Below the pieces are notes generated by a model. The model was not told the DNA's origin, did no database searches, and saw nothing but the letters and a program-made list of their open reading frames with translations. The translations under genes and the position numbers were made by a program. Source: an uncultured Bacteroidales bacterium (GTDB lineage Bacteria > Bacteroidota > Bacteroidia > Bacteroidales > UBA932). From it: a stretch of 64,000 nucleotides of DNA. The stretch lies in NCBI GenBank assembly GCA_944326225.1, contig CALVDI010000003.1, positions 16,061-80,060 on the forward strand, read 5' to 3'. Shown here piece after piece: positions 18,230 through 26,297 of this stretch. Numbering within the stretch: position 1 is the first letter of the stretch; each line of letters opens with the position of its first letter.

Positions 18230-18300
18230 AAAAATAGTTATTTTCAGTTGTATTTTCCCCGCATTCTAGATGCTTTCTTTCCTGTATTTCGCTACATCGC

Positions 18301-18338
18301 GAGAGTGTACCACAGATGCTTGATAGTAGTACACTCTT
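18301..18338 (+). repeat. 38-bp palindrome A (REP-like)
   Basis: The arms GAGAGTGTAC and GTACACTCTT lie 18 bp apart; 9 of 10 arm positions pair as Watson-Crick and the tenth is a G-T wobble. It is the first of six copies with identical 10-18-10 geometry around the transposase gene. Confidence 0.85.
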
Positions 18339-18384
18339 CGAGGGATTTTGCGGTATTTGCCCCATATAGGAATGTTTTTACTTG

Positions 18385-18422
18385 GAGGGTGTACTATTTT
18401 TCAGAAAAGAAGGTACACTCTC
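18385..18422 (+). repeat. 38-bp palindrome B (REP-like)
   Basis: The arms GAGGGTGTAC and GTACACTCTC have the same 18-bp spacing, with one G-T wobble. It ends 29 bp before the -33 box of the transposase promoter. Confidence 0.85.
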
Positions 18423-18450
18423 CGAAGTGAAACTTCGTAGAGTAAATAAA

Positions 18451-18482
18451 TTTGTTCTCATCTCGGCTTCTTAGTATATTTG
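18451..18482 (+). promoter_or_regulatory. Promoter of RAYT-1
   Basis: TTTG (18451-18454), 20 bp, then TATATTTG (18475-18482). The in-frame TTG at 18480 lies inside the -7 box, which rules it out as a start and supports the ATG at 18522. Confidence 0.75.
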
Positions 18483-18521
18483 CAAAGACTTTCATTAAAT
18501 GATTACAAGGAAGAGAGAGAC

Positions 18522-19448
18522 ATGGGCAGGAGATTGTATCATATCTGTTTTACCTCTCACAATGAGGTACTTTGCCGAAGTTATAAGGATTACTGCATGA
18601 TGTTCAACTGCATTGCACAGGCTGTGTTCAAGACTGGCAGCAGTCTGTTGGCTCATGCCATAATGTCTACGCACGTACACATGATTGCCGTATGTGCCGA
18701 TCCGTCCAATCTGGTAATGCGGATAAGAACTTCGTATACACAGATGTTCAATCACCGTTACAAGCGCAAGGGAGCATTGGGGGAGAAGGCTTTCTTCTGC
18801 AGTAAGCTTGAGGGACGGCGTCATATCGCAGCCGCGATAAGTTATGTCATACGCAATCCCTACCATCACGAAGTGTGCGCAAACCTTTACTCCTATCCGT
18901 TCTCTTCCGTCAATCAGTATTTTAAGAATAAAATACAATCCTTTTCTCCTGTAACGGAAGCTGTGTTTCGAAGGAAAAAGTCGGATATTATACGGATAAA
19001 AAATCATCTGCCCGATGACGTTGATGTTTTGAGGTCAACCGGCATGATCTCATATGACGATGTGGTAGACAGTGTTTTGGTAGAGGGTTATTTCGGATCG
19101 TACCGCGCTTTTCTGTTCGGTCTTAACCGTAATGACTATGAGCGATGGATGCGGGAGCAGGAGGAAGATGACGATGGTCTGCCGCCGGTTACGCTCGGAA
19201 CTGTGGAGGCTTTTCTGCCGGATAGTGAGGTGCAGCTGATCTTGAAGCAGAATCAGCATTGGGTCAACGAGAAACGTGTTTCGGATATTGAGTTGTGCGA
19301 TATTATAGACCATCAGTGTGTACCGCGTTATGGGAAAGTCAGTTATGTACAGCTTTCCCATTCCGAGGTGGATGATGTGCGCCAGAGCCTTGCAGATGCG
19401 TTACGGGTATCGCAGGGGCAGTTGGAGAGGTGTTTGCCATATTCTTAG
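18522..19448 (+). CDS. REP-associated tyrosine transposase (RAYT), copy 1
   Basis: The 308-residue protein belongs to the Y1 transposase family (IS200/IS605-related, Transposase_17-like). HUH is His51-Val-His53 in STHVHMIAV, and the probable nucleophile is Tyr108 in ISYVIRNP. These enzymes nick and move single-stranded palindromic DNA. About 170 C-terminal residues extend beyond the catalytic domain, ending in a helix-turn-helix-like segment (VDDVRQSLADALRVSQGQLERCL). The start at 18522 (MGRRLYHICF) follows an AGGAAGAGAGAGA tract and lies downstream of the promoter. Six 38-bp palindromes flank it, two upstream and four downstream. It has no classical IS ends, so it is a domesticated-type RAYT, not an autonomous IS. 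Confidence 0.88.
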   Translation: MGRRLYHICFTSHNEVLCRSYKDYCMMFNCIAQAVFKTGSSLLAHAIMSTHVHMIAVCADPSNLVMRIRTSYTQMFNHRYKRKGALGEKAFFCSKLEGRRHIAAAISYVIRNPYHHEVCANLYSYPFSSVNQYFKNKIQSFSPVTEAVFRRKKSDIIRIKNHLPDDVDVLRSTGMISYDDVVDSVLVEGYFGSYRAFLFGLNRNDYERWMREQEEDDDGLPPVTLGTVEAFLPDSEVQLILKQNQHWVNEKRVSDIELCDIIDHQCVPRYGKVSYVQLSHSEVDDVRQSLADALRVSQGQLERCLPYS

Positions 19449-19474
19449 TTTTGTTTTGTGGAGACTGATGATGC

Positions 19475-19512
19475 GGGAGTGTACCATTTCCCCGAAATAT
19501 CGGTACACCCTC
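19475..19512 (+). repeat. 38-bp palindrome C (REP-like)
   Basis: The arms GGGAGTGTAC and GTACACCCTC have the standard 18-bp centre; the pair is less regular at two positions. It begins 26 bp after the transposase stop. CGTAG directly follows the right arm. Confidence 0.78.
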
Positions 19513-19592
19513 GTAGAGGCTATCCTGTCTCGTCGCCTCCGCAACCCATTCTCGTCGGCATTTACATCTCCCCTCACATCTCCCCTCCACAC

Positions 19593-19630
19593 GAGAGTGT
19601 ACCACGAGGGTGGGAAAATGGTACACTCTT
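19593..19630 (+). repeat. 38-bp palindrome D (REP-like)
   Basis: The arms GAGAGTGTAC and GTACACTCTT extend inward by CCA... and ...TGG-type pairing (ACCA/TGGT). The centre ends GGGAAAATG, shared with copy E. Confidence 0.85.
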
Positions 19631-19686
19631 ATTTGGGAAATGGATGCTGTGCCGTTTGTAGTGGCTTGTGGATGGCTGGCAATATG

Positions 19687-19724
19687 GGGAGTGTACGTGA
19701 AGCATGGGAAAATGGTACACTCTC
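19687..19724 (+). repeat. 38-bp palindrome E (REP-like)
   Basis: The arms are GGGAGTGTAC and GTACACTCTC with an 18-bp centre. The last nine centre bases equal those of copy D, suggesting recent duplication of D/E. Confidence 0.85.
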
Positions 19725-19792
19725 GTGGGGGAGGAGTAGGGTATGCCCGTCGAGAAGTGTTTATGAGTGTGGTGCGTATAGAATCTATGGGT

Positions 19793-19830
19793 GAGGGTGT
19801 ACGGATAATGTGGAGGAATGGTACACTCTC
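19793..19830 (+). repeat. 38-bp palindrome F (REP-like)
   Basis: The arms are GAGGGTGTAC and GTACACTCTC with an 18-bp centre. It is the last recognisable copy; nothing similar follows up to kbl. Confidence 0.85.
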
Positions 19831-19957
19831 CGATGGCAGAGGATAGAATATGGAAACTTTGAAGGGATGAAGACTAGGGAGGAAATTGGGCGGGAATCAG
19901 ATAAAGGACGGAAAATATGAAGAAAACGGGAACGGCAATCTAATGGAGGGGAAATGA

Positions 19958-19991
19958 AAAAGACCGGGTCCGGGAAAGGACGCGGTCTTTT
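19958..19991 (-). terminator. Intrinsic terminator of kbl
   Basis: AAAAGACCG and CGGTCTTTT (19983-19991) pair around an inner GTCC/GGAC stem. Read on the minus strand the hairpin is followed by a T-rich tract. It lies 31 bp after the kbl stop. Confidence 0.8.
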
Positions 19992-20022
19992 GTGGTTTTG
20001 TGTGTTGTGGAGCAGGGTGGGC

Positions 20023-21213
20023 CTATTTCAGGACGCCGAGTTCCTTGCCGATCTTGGTGAAGGCTGCGACGCATCTGTCGAGGTGCTCCTTCTTGTGGCC
20101 GGCGGATACCTGTACGCGGATACGGGCCTGGTCTTTAGGCACTACAGGGTAGTAGAATCCGGTTACGAAGATGCCTTCGTCCTGCAGGCGGGCGGCCATC
20201 TCCTGAGACAGCTTGGCGTCGTACAGCATGACAGCGCAGATAGCTGACTCGGTGGGCTTGATGTCGAAGCCGGCGGCCTTCATCTTGCTGATGAAGTAGT
20301 CGGTGTTCTCGTGCAGACGGTCCTGAAGCTCGTTGGACTCCTTCATCATGTCGAACATGCGGATACCTGCGGCCGCGATCATGGGAGGAATCGAGTTGGA
20401 GAAGAGGTACGGCCTTGACCTCTGGCGCAGCATGGCGATGATCTCCTTCTTACCGGTGGTGAATCCGCCGACGGAGCCGCCGAATGCCTTTCCGAGGGTA
20501 CCTGTGATGATCTCGATCTGGCCGCGGAGGTTGTAACGCTCGGTCACGCCGCGTCCGGTCTTTCCTACGACACCTGCGGAGTGCGACTCATCGACCATGA
20601 CCATGGCGTTGTACTTCTCGGCGAGGGCGTGAATCTTGTCCAGAGGACATACGTTGCCGTCCATGGAGAACACACCGTCGGTAACGATGATGCGGTGACG
20701 CTGTGCCTGGGCTTCCTGGAGACATTTCTCCAGTTCGGCCATGTCAGCGTTGGCATAGCGGTATCTCTTGGCCTTGCACAGACGCACGCCGTCGATGATG
20801 GAGGCGTGGTTGAGCGAGTCGGATATGATGGCGTCCTGCTCGTTCAGAAGGGGCTCGAACACACCGCCGTTGGCATCGAAGCAAGCAGCGTAGAGGATGG
20901 TGTCCTCAGTGCCGAAAAACTCGGCGATCTTGGCCTCGAGGGTCTTCTGCAGGTCACCTGTACCGCAGATGAAGCGCACGCTGGCCATACCGTAGCCGTG
21001 GGTGTCAAGGGCTTCTTTGGCTGCGTTCACAAGTTCCTTGCTGTCGGCGAGGCCGAGGTAGTTGTTGGCGCAGAAGTTAAGAGCTTTGGTGCCGTCCTGG
21101 AGCGTAATCTCAGGACCCTGGGGAGTGACGATTACGCGCTCCTCCTTGTACAGACCGGCTTCCTTGATGCTGTTCAGTTCGTTCTGAAGATAGGCTTGAA
21201 AATCTTTGTACAT
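20023..21213 (-). CDS. kbl: Glycine C-acetyltransferase (2-amino-3-ketobutyrate CoA ligase)
   Basis: This PLP enzyme interconverts glycine plus acetyl-CoA and 2-amino-3-ketobutyrate, the second step of threonine breakdown. The 396-residue protein has the alpha-oxoamine synthase features: NFCANNYLGLA, SVRFICGTGDLQK, DSLNHASIIDGVRLCKA, VDESHSAGVVGKTGRG and the Schiff-base lysine in GTLGKAFGGSVGG (about 243). Threonine dehydrogenase is not adjacent. It has its own promoter (TAACTTTG, minus strand, 21238-21245) and terminator. Confidence 0.94.
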   Translation of the reverse strand: MYKDFQAYLQNELNSIKEAGLYKEERVIVTPQGPEITLQDGTKALNFCANNYLGLADSKELVNAAKEALDTHGYGMASVRFICGTGDLQKTLEAKIAEFFGTEDTILYAACFDANGGVFEPLLNEQDAIISDSLNHASIIDGVRLCKAKRYRYANADMAELEKCLQEAQAQRHRIIVTDGVFSMDGNVCPLDKIHALAEKYNAMVMVDESHSAGVVGKTGRGVTERYNLRGQIEIITGTLGKAFGGSVGGFTTGKKEIIAMLRQRSRPYLFSNSIPPMIAAAGIRMFDMMKESNELQDRLHENTDYFISKMKAAGFDIKPTESAICAVMLYDAKLSQEMAARLQDEGIFVTGFYYPVVPKDQARIRVQVSAGHKKEHLDRCVAAFTKIGKELGVLK

Positions 21214-21237
21214 AATGCTGTGTATTTAGTTTGGGCA

Positions 21238-21245
21238 CAAAGTTA
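21238..21245 (-). promoter_or_regulatory. -7 box of kbl
   Basis: CAAAGTTA reads TAACTTTG on the minus strand, 25 bp before the ATG. I do not see a clear TTTG -33 box at the expected distance. Confidence 0.5.
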
Positions 21246-21477
21246 GTAATTTCACCGTACGGTTGTAAAGTTAAATTTGTCATATTGGCGAAATTTTCTT
21301 AACTTGCGGTCATCCAAAACAAACAATCATGCTGTACGCCTGTTGCATATTGTCTGTCTGGCATCTGTGGCCCTGGTATCGCGCGAGGGCAGTCCGATGA
21401 CGCGCGGCTTCTACCGCGCTGCTGTGACACGTGTACTGACCTTAACCACAAAACATTAAAAACCAAAACAACAAAAT

Positions 21478-21992
21478 ATGAAAAAATGTATCTTCTGATG
21501 TCCGCTGCCGAGTTTATAGCTTACGCAGGTTCTGTTATGAATGTGGACTACGGCTTGCAGGGAAGCAGTGCGTCGATATGGGATGCTAAGCGCTTTCTGA
21601 GAAAAAGTATTGGATGTGACGGTCTGAGTATTAGGAAATGTACAGACTTTGATAAGTTCTACGATAGGGTGACAGACCGGCTCAAGCATCACCTTCCGGT
21701 GTATGCGCGTGGAAATAACAGCAATGGGGTAGGTCATGCTTACGTGTTAGACGGGTTCGTAGAGCAGAAGAAGTATATTGACGACTTCGCAATGAGAAGA
21801 CGGTCGCTGCTGCACGTTAACTGGGGCTGGGGTGCAGATGATAACGGTTGGTTTCTGGCAGATGTGTTGGACAAGTATAAAAAGGTAGAGGATTTTGATC
21901 CTGATGAGCCGATGCTGGATTACGGTTCCGGGGAAGGCATATACGATGGAGGTATGAAGACATTGACGTATAGAGTGCCGGATTGGAGGTGA
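21478..21992 (+). pseudogene. C10 (streptopain-like) peptidase remnant
   Basis: A start ATG at 21478 reads MKKCIF and stops at once. Shifted by one frame, an open frame from 21486 encodes only the C-terminal half of a C10 cysteine peptidase: MNVDYGLQGSSA, the catalytic-His region NGVGHAYVLDG and the hallmark LLHVNWGWGADDNGWFLADVL. The prodomain and the catalytic cysteine half, about 200 residues, are missing. The likeliest history is an in-gene deletion that joined the first codons to the C-terminal half. The protein cannot be an active protease. Confidence 0.75.
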
Positions 21993-22021
21993 GTGATATA
22001 TATTAACTAATTATTTTTATT

Positions 22022-22897
22022 ATGGAAATCACAAAATATTTGTCGTTGGCTTTTGCGTTGATCAGTGTGTGTTCCTGCTCGTTATTTGCTGAAAAGGACG
22101 GGGACGACCCTCCTGTCTTTTGTGAGAGCGATTCGTTTGTCTTCGGATACTGGAGTTCATTGGAGGACACGATGTATGCAAGACCTCAGGAATACGGGCT
22201 GATATCTGTCGGTTGTGAGAATCACAAAAAATATAAGTTCGGGGCGTACAGCAATGAAGAAGACGGAGATGATTATGATGTTGAGGGATACCGGATGTAT
22301 CTGGATAAGTGCGAGCGGTATTCGGATGTTGGGTATGACACGGTGTATTATGTGATGGGGACTACCGGTCCGTCCAACGGATATCATTATTTCACCGAGG
22401 AGATTCGCGACGTGGGTGTAAGCTACAGTCTGGACTGGGGGGAGGGCTTCTCTGCCGGGTCGGAGTTGGGAGAGCTGTTCACCCTGTATGCCATCTCCCC
22501 GTTGGAGTATATCCGCAGGGGGTACACTGACCGTATAAGCTGCAAGGGGCATCCCGATGAGGAGATATTCGCGGTGATACAGAAACAGAATGGATGTGAT
22601 AAAAGGGTCGGGCGCCGTGGCTCAGATGGGGAAATGTATTTATCAACGGAACCTACAGAGGTCTTTGATAATTTTTACGGAGAGCCTATAGTGAGAAAGG
22701 TGTCAGAGCTGACGGAGGATGACCTGAGGCTTGTGGGCGGAGGAGAATGCTACTATTCAGGAGCCTGTATTCTGTTCGTGCTGAAGCCTGATTTTCTGCC
22801 TGAGGACCTGTCTGGTGTGCTGACCATCACCGTCACCACTGATCGCCGCACCTACACAGTGCCGTTCAACGGCCTTGCTGAGTTGGAGTTATCATGA
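22022..22897 (+). CDS. Lipoprotein of unknown function
   Basis: I do not recognise this 291-residue protein. It has a lipoprotein signal (MEITKYLSLAFALISVCSC; Cys17 or Cys19). The N-terminal half is acidic, with many Tyr and Asp, and the C-terminal strand-rich segment (LSGVLTITVTTDRRTYTVPF) looks like a beta-sandwich edge. It follows the C10 remnant by 29 bp. In Bacteroidales, C10 proteases often sit beside small lipoproteins or inhibitors, so it may be the surviving partner. A terminator follows. Confidence 0.65.
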   Translation: MEITKYLSLAFALISVCSCSLFAEKDGDDPPVFCESDSFVFGYWSSLEDTMYARPQEYGLISVGCENHKKYKFGAYSNEEDGDDYDVEGYRMYLDKCERYSDVGYDTVYYVMGTTGPSNGYHYFTEEIRDVGVSYSLDWGEGFSAGSELGELFTLYAISPLEYIRRGYTDRISCKGHPDEEIFAVIQKQNGCDKRVGRRGSDGEMYLSTEPTEVFDNFYGEPIVRKVSELTEDDLRLVGGGECYYSGACILFVLKPDFLPEDLSGVLTITVTTDRRTYTVPFNGLAELELS

Positions 22898-22914
22898 TGG
22901 GTTAATGTTTTCAG

Positions 22915-22961
22915 AAAGGAGACCGGTCCGAAAGAGATGTGCTTTTGAGGCCGGTCTCTTT
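22915..22961 (+). terminator. Intrinsic terminator after the lipoprotein
   Basis: AAAGGAGACCGG (22915-22926) pairs with CCGGTCTCTTT (22951-22961) with one bulged base, followed by a weak T run. It starts 17 bp after the stop. Confidence 0.65.
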
Positions 22962-23227
22962 GGCCGTATTCTCTTTCCGCGTACCATAAGGCATGGATGC
23001 TGTTCTCAAATCTCTTTCAATCAGTTAATTACAAGTATGGTAGTTGTGCTATGGCCTGTTTTTTCAAACCATAGCGTAGCGCTCTTGATGGGATGTATTT
23101 GGATATCAGAGTATTGATGAGTTGAGGACTGCTTCATGGGGGACATGTACAGCAATCGGGATTCCTGATGTGCCGCTTCAAGATATGTTGAGGGAAGTTT
23201 GCAGATAGCCGTTTTTATTGATAAAAA

Positions 23228-23258
23228 TTTGGAAACTGCGGAAGTTTTTTTAGTTTTG
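23228..23258 (+). promoter_or_regulatory. Promoter of the RND efflux operon
   Basis: TTTG (23228-23231), 19 bp, then TAGTTTTG (23251-23258). The tetR ATG is only 10 bp downstream, so the leader is very short. I see no clear palindrome for TetR binding. Confidence 0.8.
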
Positions 23259-23268
23259 CAACCTGATT

Positions 23269-23892
23269 ATGACGAACAGGGAGCAAATACTGAGAAATAC
23301 CTCCGCGCTTTTTCTGGAGCGTGGCTGCAAGTCGCTGACAATGGATGATGTGGCTTCGGCCAACGGTATGTCCAAGCGCACGCTGTACGAGATGTTCCAC
23401 GACAAGGCCGGGCTGTTGAGGGAATGTATACTTCTGATGCATAAGGGCAATATGGTCCGGTCTGAAGAGGAACTCGCAAAATCAGGCAATGTTCTTGAAT
23501 GGTTCATGCACTCGCTGGAGAACAAGGACGAGAAGCGTATGAGTTTCTATTATGACTTCTTTACGGAGGTCAAGCGGTATTATCCGGAGGTGTTCATGAA
23601 TGTGGTGCAGGATGTGAACAGATGGCACTGTGAACTGCTGGAGAGAGTAATCAGGCAGGGGCAGAAGGAAGGCCTGTTCATAACGGATATCCTGGACGCG
23701 CATCAGTTGTCCCTGCAGCTCTTCGAGCTTTCCGTGGCGGTTACGGACAGGGCGGTGCGCAATTATCTGGAGATCAAGCATGACCGTGGCTCGGACTGCC
23801 TGATGCTTTTCCTTATAAGAGGTATTGCTACGGAGAAGGGCCGGGAGTATATTGACGAATATCTGAAAAATAATAAATCACTGTTACGATAA
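23269..23892 (+). CDS. TetR-family regulator of the efflux operon
   Basis: The 207-residue protein has the N-terminal helix-turn-helix of TetR repressors (ILRNTSALFLERGCKSLTMDD then VASANGMSKRTLYEMFHDK, about 7-48) and a helical ligand-binding domain after it. It is the first gene of the RND operon; its TAA overlaps the ATG of the TolC gene by one base. The likely role is drug- or bile-responsive repression of its own operon, by analogy with AcrR-type systems. Confidence 0.9.
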   Translation: MTNREQILRNTSALFLERGCKSLTMDDVASANGMSKRTLYEMFHDKAGLLRECILLMHKGNMVRSEEELAKSGNVLEWFMHSLENKDEKRMSFYYDFFTEVKRYYPEVFMNVVQDVNRWHCELLERVIRQGQKEGLFITDILDAHQLSLQLFELSVAVTDRAVRNYLEIKHDRGSDCLMLFLIRGIATEKGREYIDEYLKNNKSLLR

Positions 23893-25268
23893 TGAGAAAA
23901 CAATTAGAAACAGCGGTAGTTGTATGCTGTGCCTCGGCTCTCTTCCTGATTGCCGGGGCTGTTCCGTTCAAGGCTGCCGCTCAGGCTCCGTCAGTGCCGG
24001 ATGCGGATACTTCGGTGATGTATTTCACGCTGGACGAGGCGATGGCTTACGCGCTGGAGCATAACTGGGACCTGCAGAACTCCTCGCTGGCCGTGCGTCA
24101 GGCGGAGGCTGACCGCTGGGGAGCGATTGCGACCATGCTTCCGCAAGTTAATGGAACATTGGACTATTCCAACTACATGGGATATGAGATGGAGTTCGGT
24201 GAGACCGGGCTGGCCATAGCCATGCCGCCTTACGGCTCCATAGGAGTCAATGCGGCCATGTCGGTGAGCGGTGCGCAGATTATCAGTGCACTCATCGGCA
24301 AGTTGTCTATAGAAATGGCAGATGTCTCGCACCGTCAGTCACAGCAGGAGGTGGCCGAGCAGGTGCGTCTGCTGTATTTTTCCGCACTGGTCAGTACGCA
24401 GACGGTGGAACTGCTTCGGCGCAACCTCGGCACAGTGCGCAAGCTGCACGAATTTTCCCAGAAATCGGTGGACGCCGGTGTCGCCGAGCAGGTGGACGCG
24501 GATCAGATACTGGTGCAGGTGGCGACTCTCGAGAGCTCCATCAACGAGGCCGAGCGCGGACTTGAGATGATCTACAACTCCATGCGCCTGCAGATGAACG
24601 TCGGTTTCGACAAGGAGATAGTCCTGACCCAGACTCTGGACGAGCTGATGGACGTGGAGCATTCGCTGGACTTGCTGTACGATGATTTTATCCTTGAGAA
24701 CAATTTCTCCTATCAGCTGGCCCTGCAGAGCACCGAGCTGTACAAGAAGCAGAAAAACCTTGCGGGATGGGCCTACGGACCTACCCTGAGCGCATTCTAC
24801 CAGTACACGGGCAGGAAGTATTTCTCCGATGAGATGACCATGAACATGACCCCTCCGAACATGGTAGGCCTGACTCTGTCTATCCCCATATTCTCCTCGG
24901 GCCGCAACTATACTTCTTTCCAGAAGGCCAAACTGGATTATCAGAAGCAGCTCAACACCTTGGAGAACACCAAGATGGCGCTGAACATCCAGCACCGTCA
25001 GCTCAAATACAACCTCTCCTCCGCCTACGAGCGCTATCAGACTCAGGTGAAGAACGTGGAGGTCTCCCAGGCCGTATTTGACAACATAGGCAAGAAGTAC
25101 GAGTTCGGACACGCATCCAGTCTGGATGTCACCAACGCCGCCACTACCCTCATCACGGCCCAGAGCACATACGTGCAGGCGGCCCTGGACTACGTGACGG
25201 CCCAGATAGAGCTGGAGAAACTCCTCAACAAGAATACTTACGGACAATCAACAAAGGAACAGAAATAA
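23892..25268 (+). CDS. TolC-family outer-membrane efflux protein
   Basis: The 458-residue protein has a signal peptide (AVVVCCASALFLIAGAVPF) and two OEP repeats rich in long helices. The first includes TLDEAMAYALEHNWDLQNSSLAVRQAEADRW. The second includes VGLTLSIPIFSSGRNYTSFQKAKLDYQ and the closing ALDYVTAQIELEKLLN. It forms the trimeric channel across the outer membrane for the adaptor and pump encoded next. The gap to the adaptor gene is 9 bp. Confidence 0.93.
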   Translation: MRKQLETAVVVCCASALFLIAGAVPFKAAAQAPSVPDADTSVMYFTLDEAMAYALEHNWDLQNSSLAVRQAEADRWGAIATMLPQVNGTLDYSNYMGYEMEFGETGLAIAMPPYGSIGVNAAMSVSGAQIISALIGKLSIEMADVSHRQSQQEVAEQVRLLYFSALVSTQTVELLRRNLGTVRKLHEFSQKSVDAGVAEQVDADQILVQVATLESSINEAERGLEMIYNSMRLQMNVGFDKEIVLTQTLDELMDVEHSLDLLYDDFILENNFSYQLALQSTELYKKQKNLAGWAYGPTLSAFYQYTGRKYFSDEMTMNMTPPNMVGLTLSIPIFSSGRNYTSFQKAKLDYQKQLNTLENTKMALNIQHRQLKYNLSSAYERYQTQVKNVEVSQAVFDNIGKKYEFGHASSLDVTNAATTLITAQSTYVQAALDYVTAQIELEKLLNKNTYGQSTKEQK

Positions 25269-25277
25269 GTTAAGGAT

Positions 25278-26285
25278 ATGAAAATAAAGGCAATCGCAAT
25301 TATCACGGCTGTCGCTCTGCTGAGCGGCTGCGGAGCCAACACGGAAGATGCCTCGGAGGAGAGGGTGGAGCAGGTGCGTACCACTCCGCTCGCGTATCAG
25401 GAGGTGTCCAGGCAGATAGAGCTCTCCACGACTCTTCAGGGATATGAGGAGATGAATATCTCTCCGTCGCTTACGGGTATCATAGAGAAAATATACGTGG
25501 AGGTGGGAGACAGGGTGCGCAAGGGGGACACCTTGGTGAGGATGGACCAGAACCAGCTCAACACCACCCGTCTGGCATATGCCAACCTCCAGATAGAGAT
25601 GAACAGGGTGCGGATGCTTTTGGAAAGCGAGGCCATCTCTCAGCAGACTTATGACCAGACCAAACTGAGTTTCGACCAGACGGCCGAGTCGTTGAGGTTC
25701 TTGGAGGAGAATACGTTCGTGCTGGCCCAGTACGACGGAGTCATCTCGTCCAAGAGCTATGAGGACGGAGAACTTTACGCTGGGGCACAGCCTATCCTGC
25801 GCCTGACTCAGATCAGCGAGCTTAAGGCCTACGTCAATGTCCCCGAGACTTATTTCCCTAAGGTGAAGGAAGGCATGAAGGTCAATGTGTATTCGGATAT
25901 TTATCCCGACAAGGTGTTCCCGGCCACGATAGAGATAGTCTATCCGACCGTCGACCCGGCCTCGCATACATTTACCCTCAAGCTGAGGATTCCCAACCGC
26001 AGCGAGTTGATACGTCCTGGTATGTACGTGAGTACGGTGCTCGACCTGGGCCGGACTGAGGCCCTCGTGGTGCCCTATCAGTCGGTGCTCAGGCTCATCG
26101 GCTCCAACAACCGCTATGTCTTCGTGGACGACGGCGGAGTAGCCAAGAGGGTCTTTGTTGAGATTGGCGAGCGTCACGACCAGACCATAGAGATATCCAG
26201 CGACAGCCTTAAAGTGGGCGACCCGATAGTCACCACCGGTCAGGCCAAGCTCGTGGACGGAGTCAGACTGAATGTTGTAAAATAA
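25278..26285 (+). CDS. RND periplasmic adaptor (membrane fusion) lipoprotein
   Basis: The 335-residue protein has a lipobox LLSGC (Cys18). A lipoyl half-motif follows (SPSLTGIIEKIYVEVGDRVRKGDTLVRMD), then a short helical hairpin, the second lipoyl half (AQYDGVISSKSYEDGELYAGAQP) and beta-barrel and membrane-proximal domains. It links the inner-membrane pump to the TolC channel. It sits 12 bp before the pump gene. Confidence 0.93.
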   Translation: MKIKAIAIITAVALLSGCGANTEDASEERVEQVRTTPLAYQEVSRQIELSTTLQGYEEMNISPSLTGIIEKIYVEVGDRVRKGDTLVRMDQNQLNTTRLAYANLQIEMNRVRMLLESEAISQQTYDQTKLSFDQTAESLRFLEENTFVLAQYDGVISSKSYEDGELYAGAQPILRLTQISELKAYVNVPETYFPKVKEGMKVNVYSDIYPDKVFPATIEIVYPTVDPASHTFTLKLRIPNRSELIRPGMYVSTVLDLGRTEALVVPYQSVLRLIGSNNRYVFVDDGGVAKRVFVEIGERHDQTIEISSDSLKVGDPIVTTGQAKLVDGVRLNVVK

Positions 26286-26297
26286 TCCCCGCCTGCG

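Larger units (their letters stand above)
19449..20022. other. Gene-free stretch carrying palindromes C-F
   Basis: These 574 bp contain four of the 38-bp palindromes at spacings of about 80, 56 and 68 bp, then purine-rich sequence without genes, then the kbl terminator. Overlapping frames read through it, but their codons follow the repeats and look spurious. Confidence 0.75.
22898..23268. other. Gene-free stretch before the efflux operon
   Basis: Besides the terminator at its left end and the tetR promoter at its right end, this 371-bp region shows no gene and no repeat I can support. Base composition is more AT-rich than the flanking genes. Confidence 0.5.

Noticed and set aside
18522-19448. 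A complete IS200/IS605 insertion sequence
   Set aside because: No defined ends, no TnpB and no target duplication are visible; multiple scattered palindromes fit a RAYT instead.
18301-19830. A CRISPR array at the repeated GTGTAC elements
   Set aside because: The units are palindromes with variable centres and irregular distances, no constant direct repeat with uniform spacers, and no cas genes nearby.
21277-21459. 60-residue frame between kbl and the C10 remnant
   Set aside because: It has no start context, no family features and lies in sequence with irregular composition; not supported as a gene.
22875-23117. 80-residue frame after the lipoprotein gene
   Set aside because: It overlaps the lipoprotein stop and the terminator hairpin and shows no protein-like pattern.
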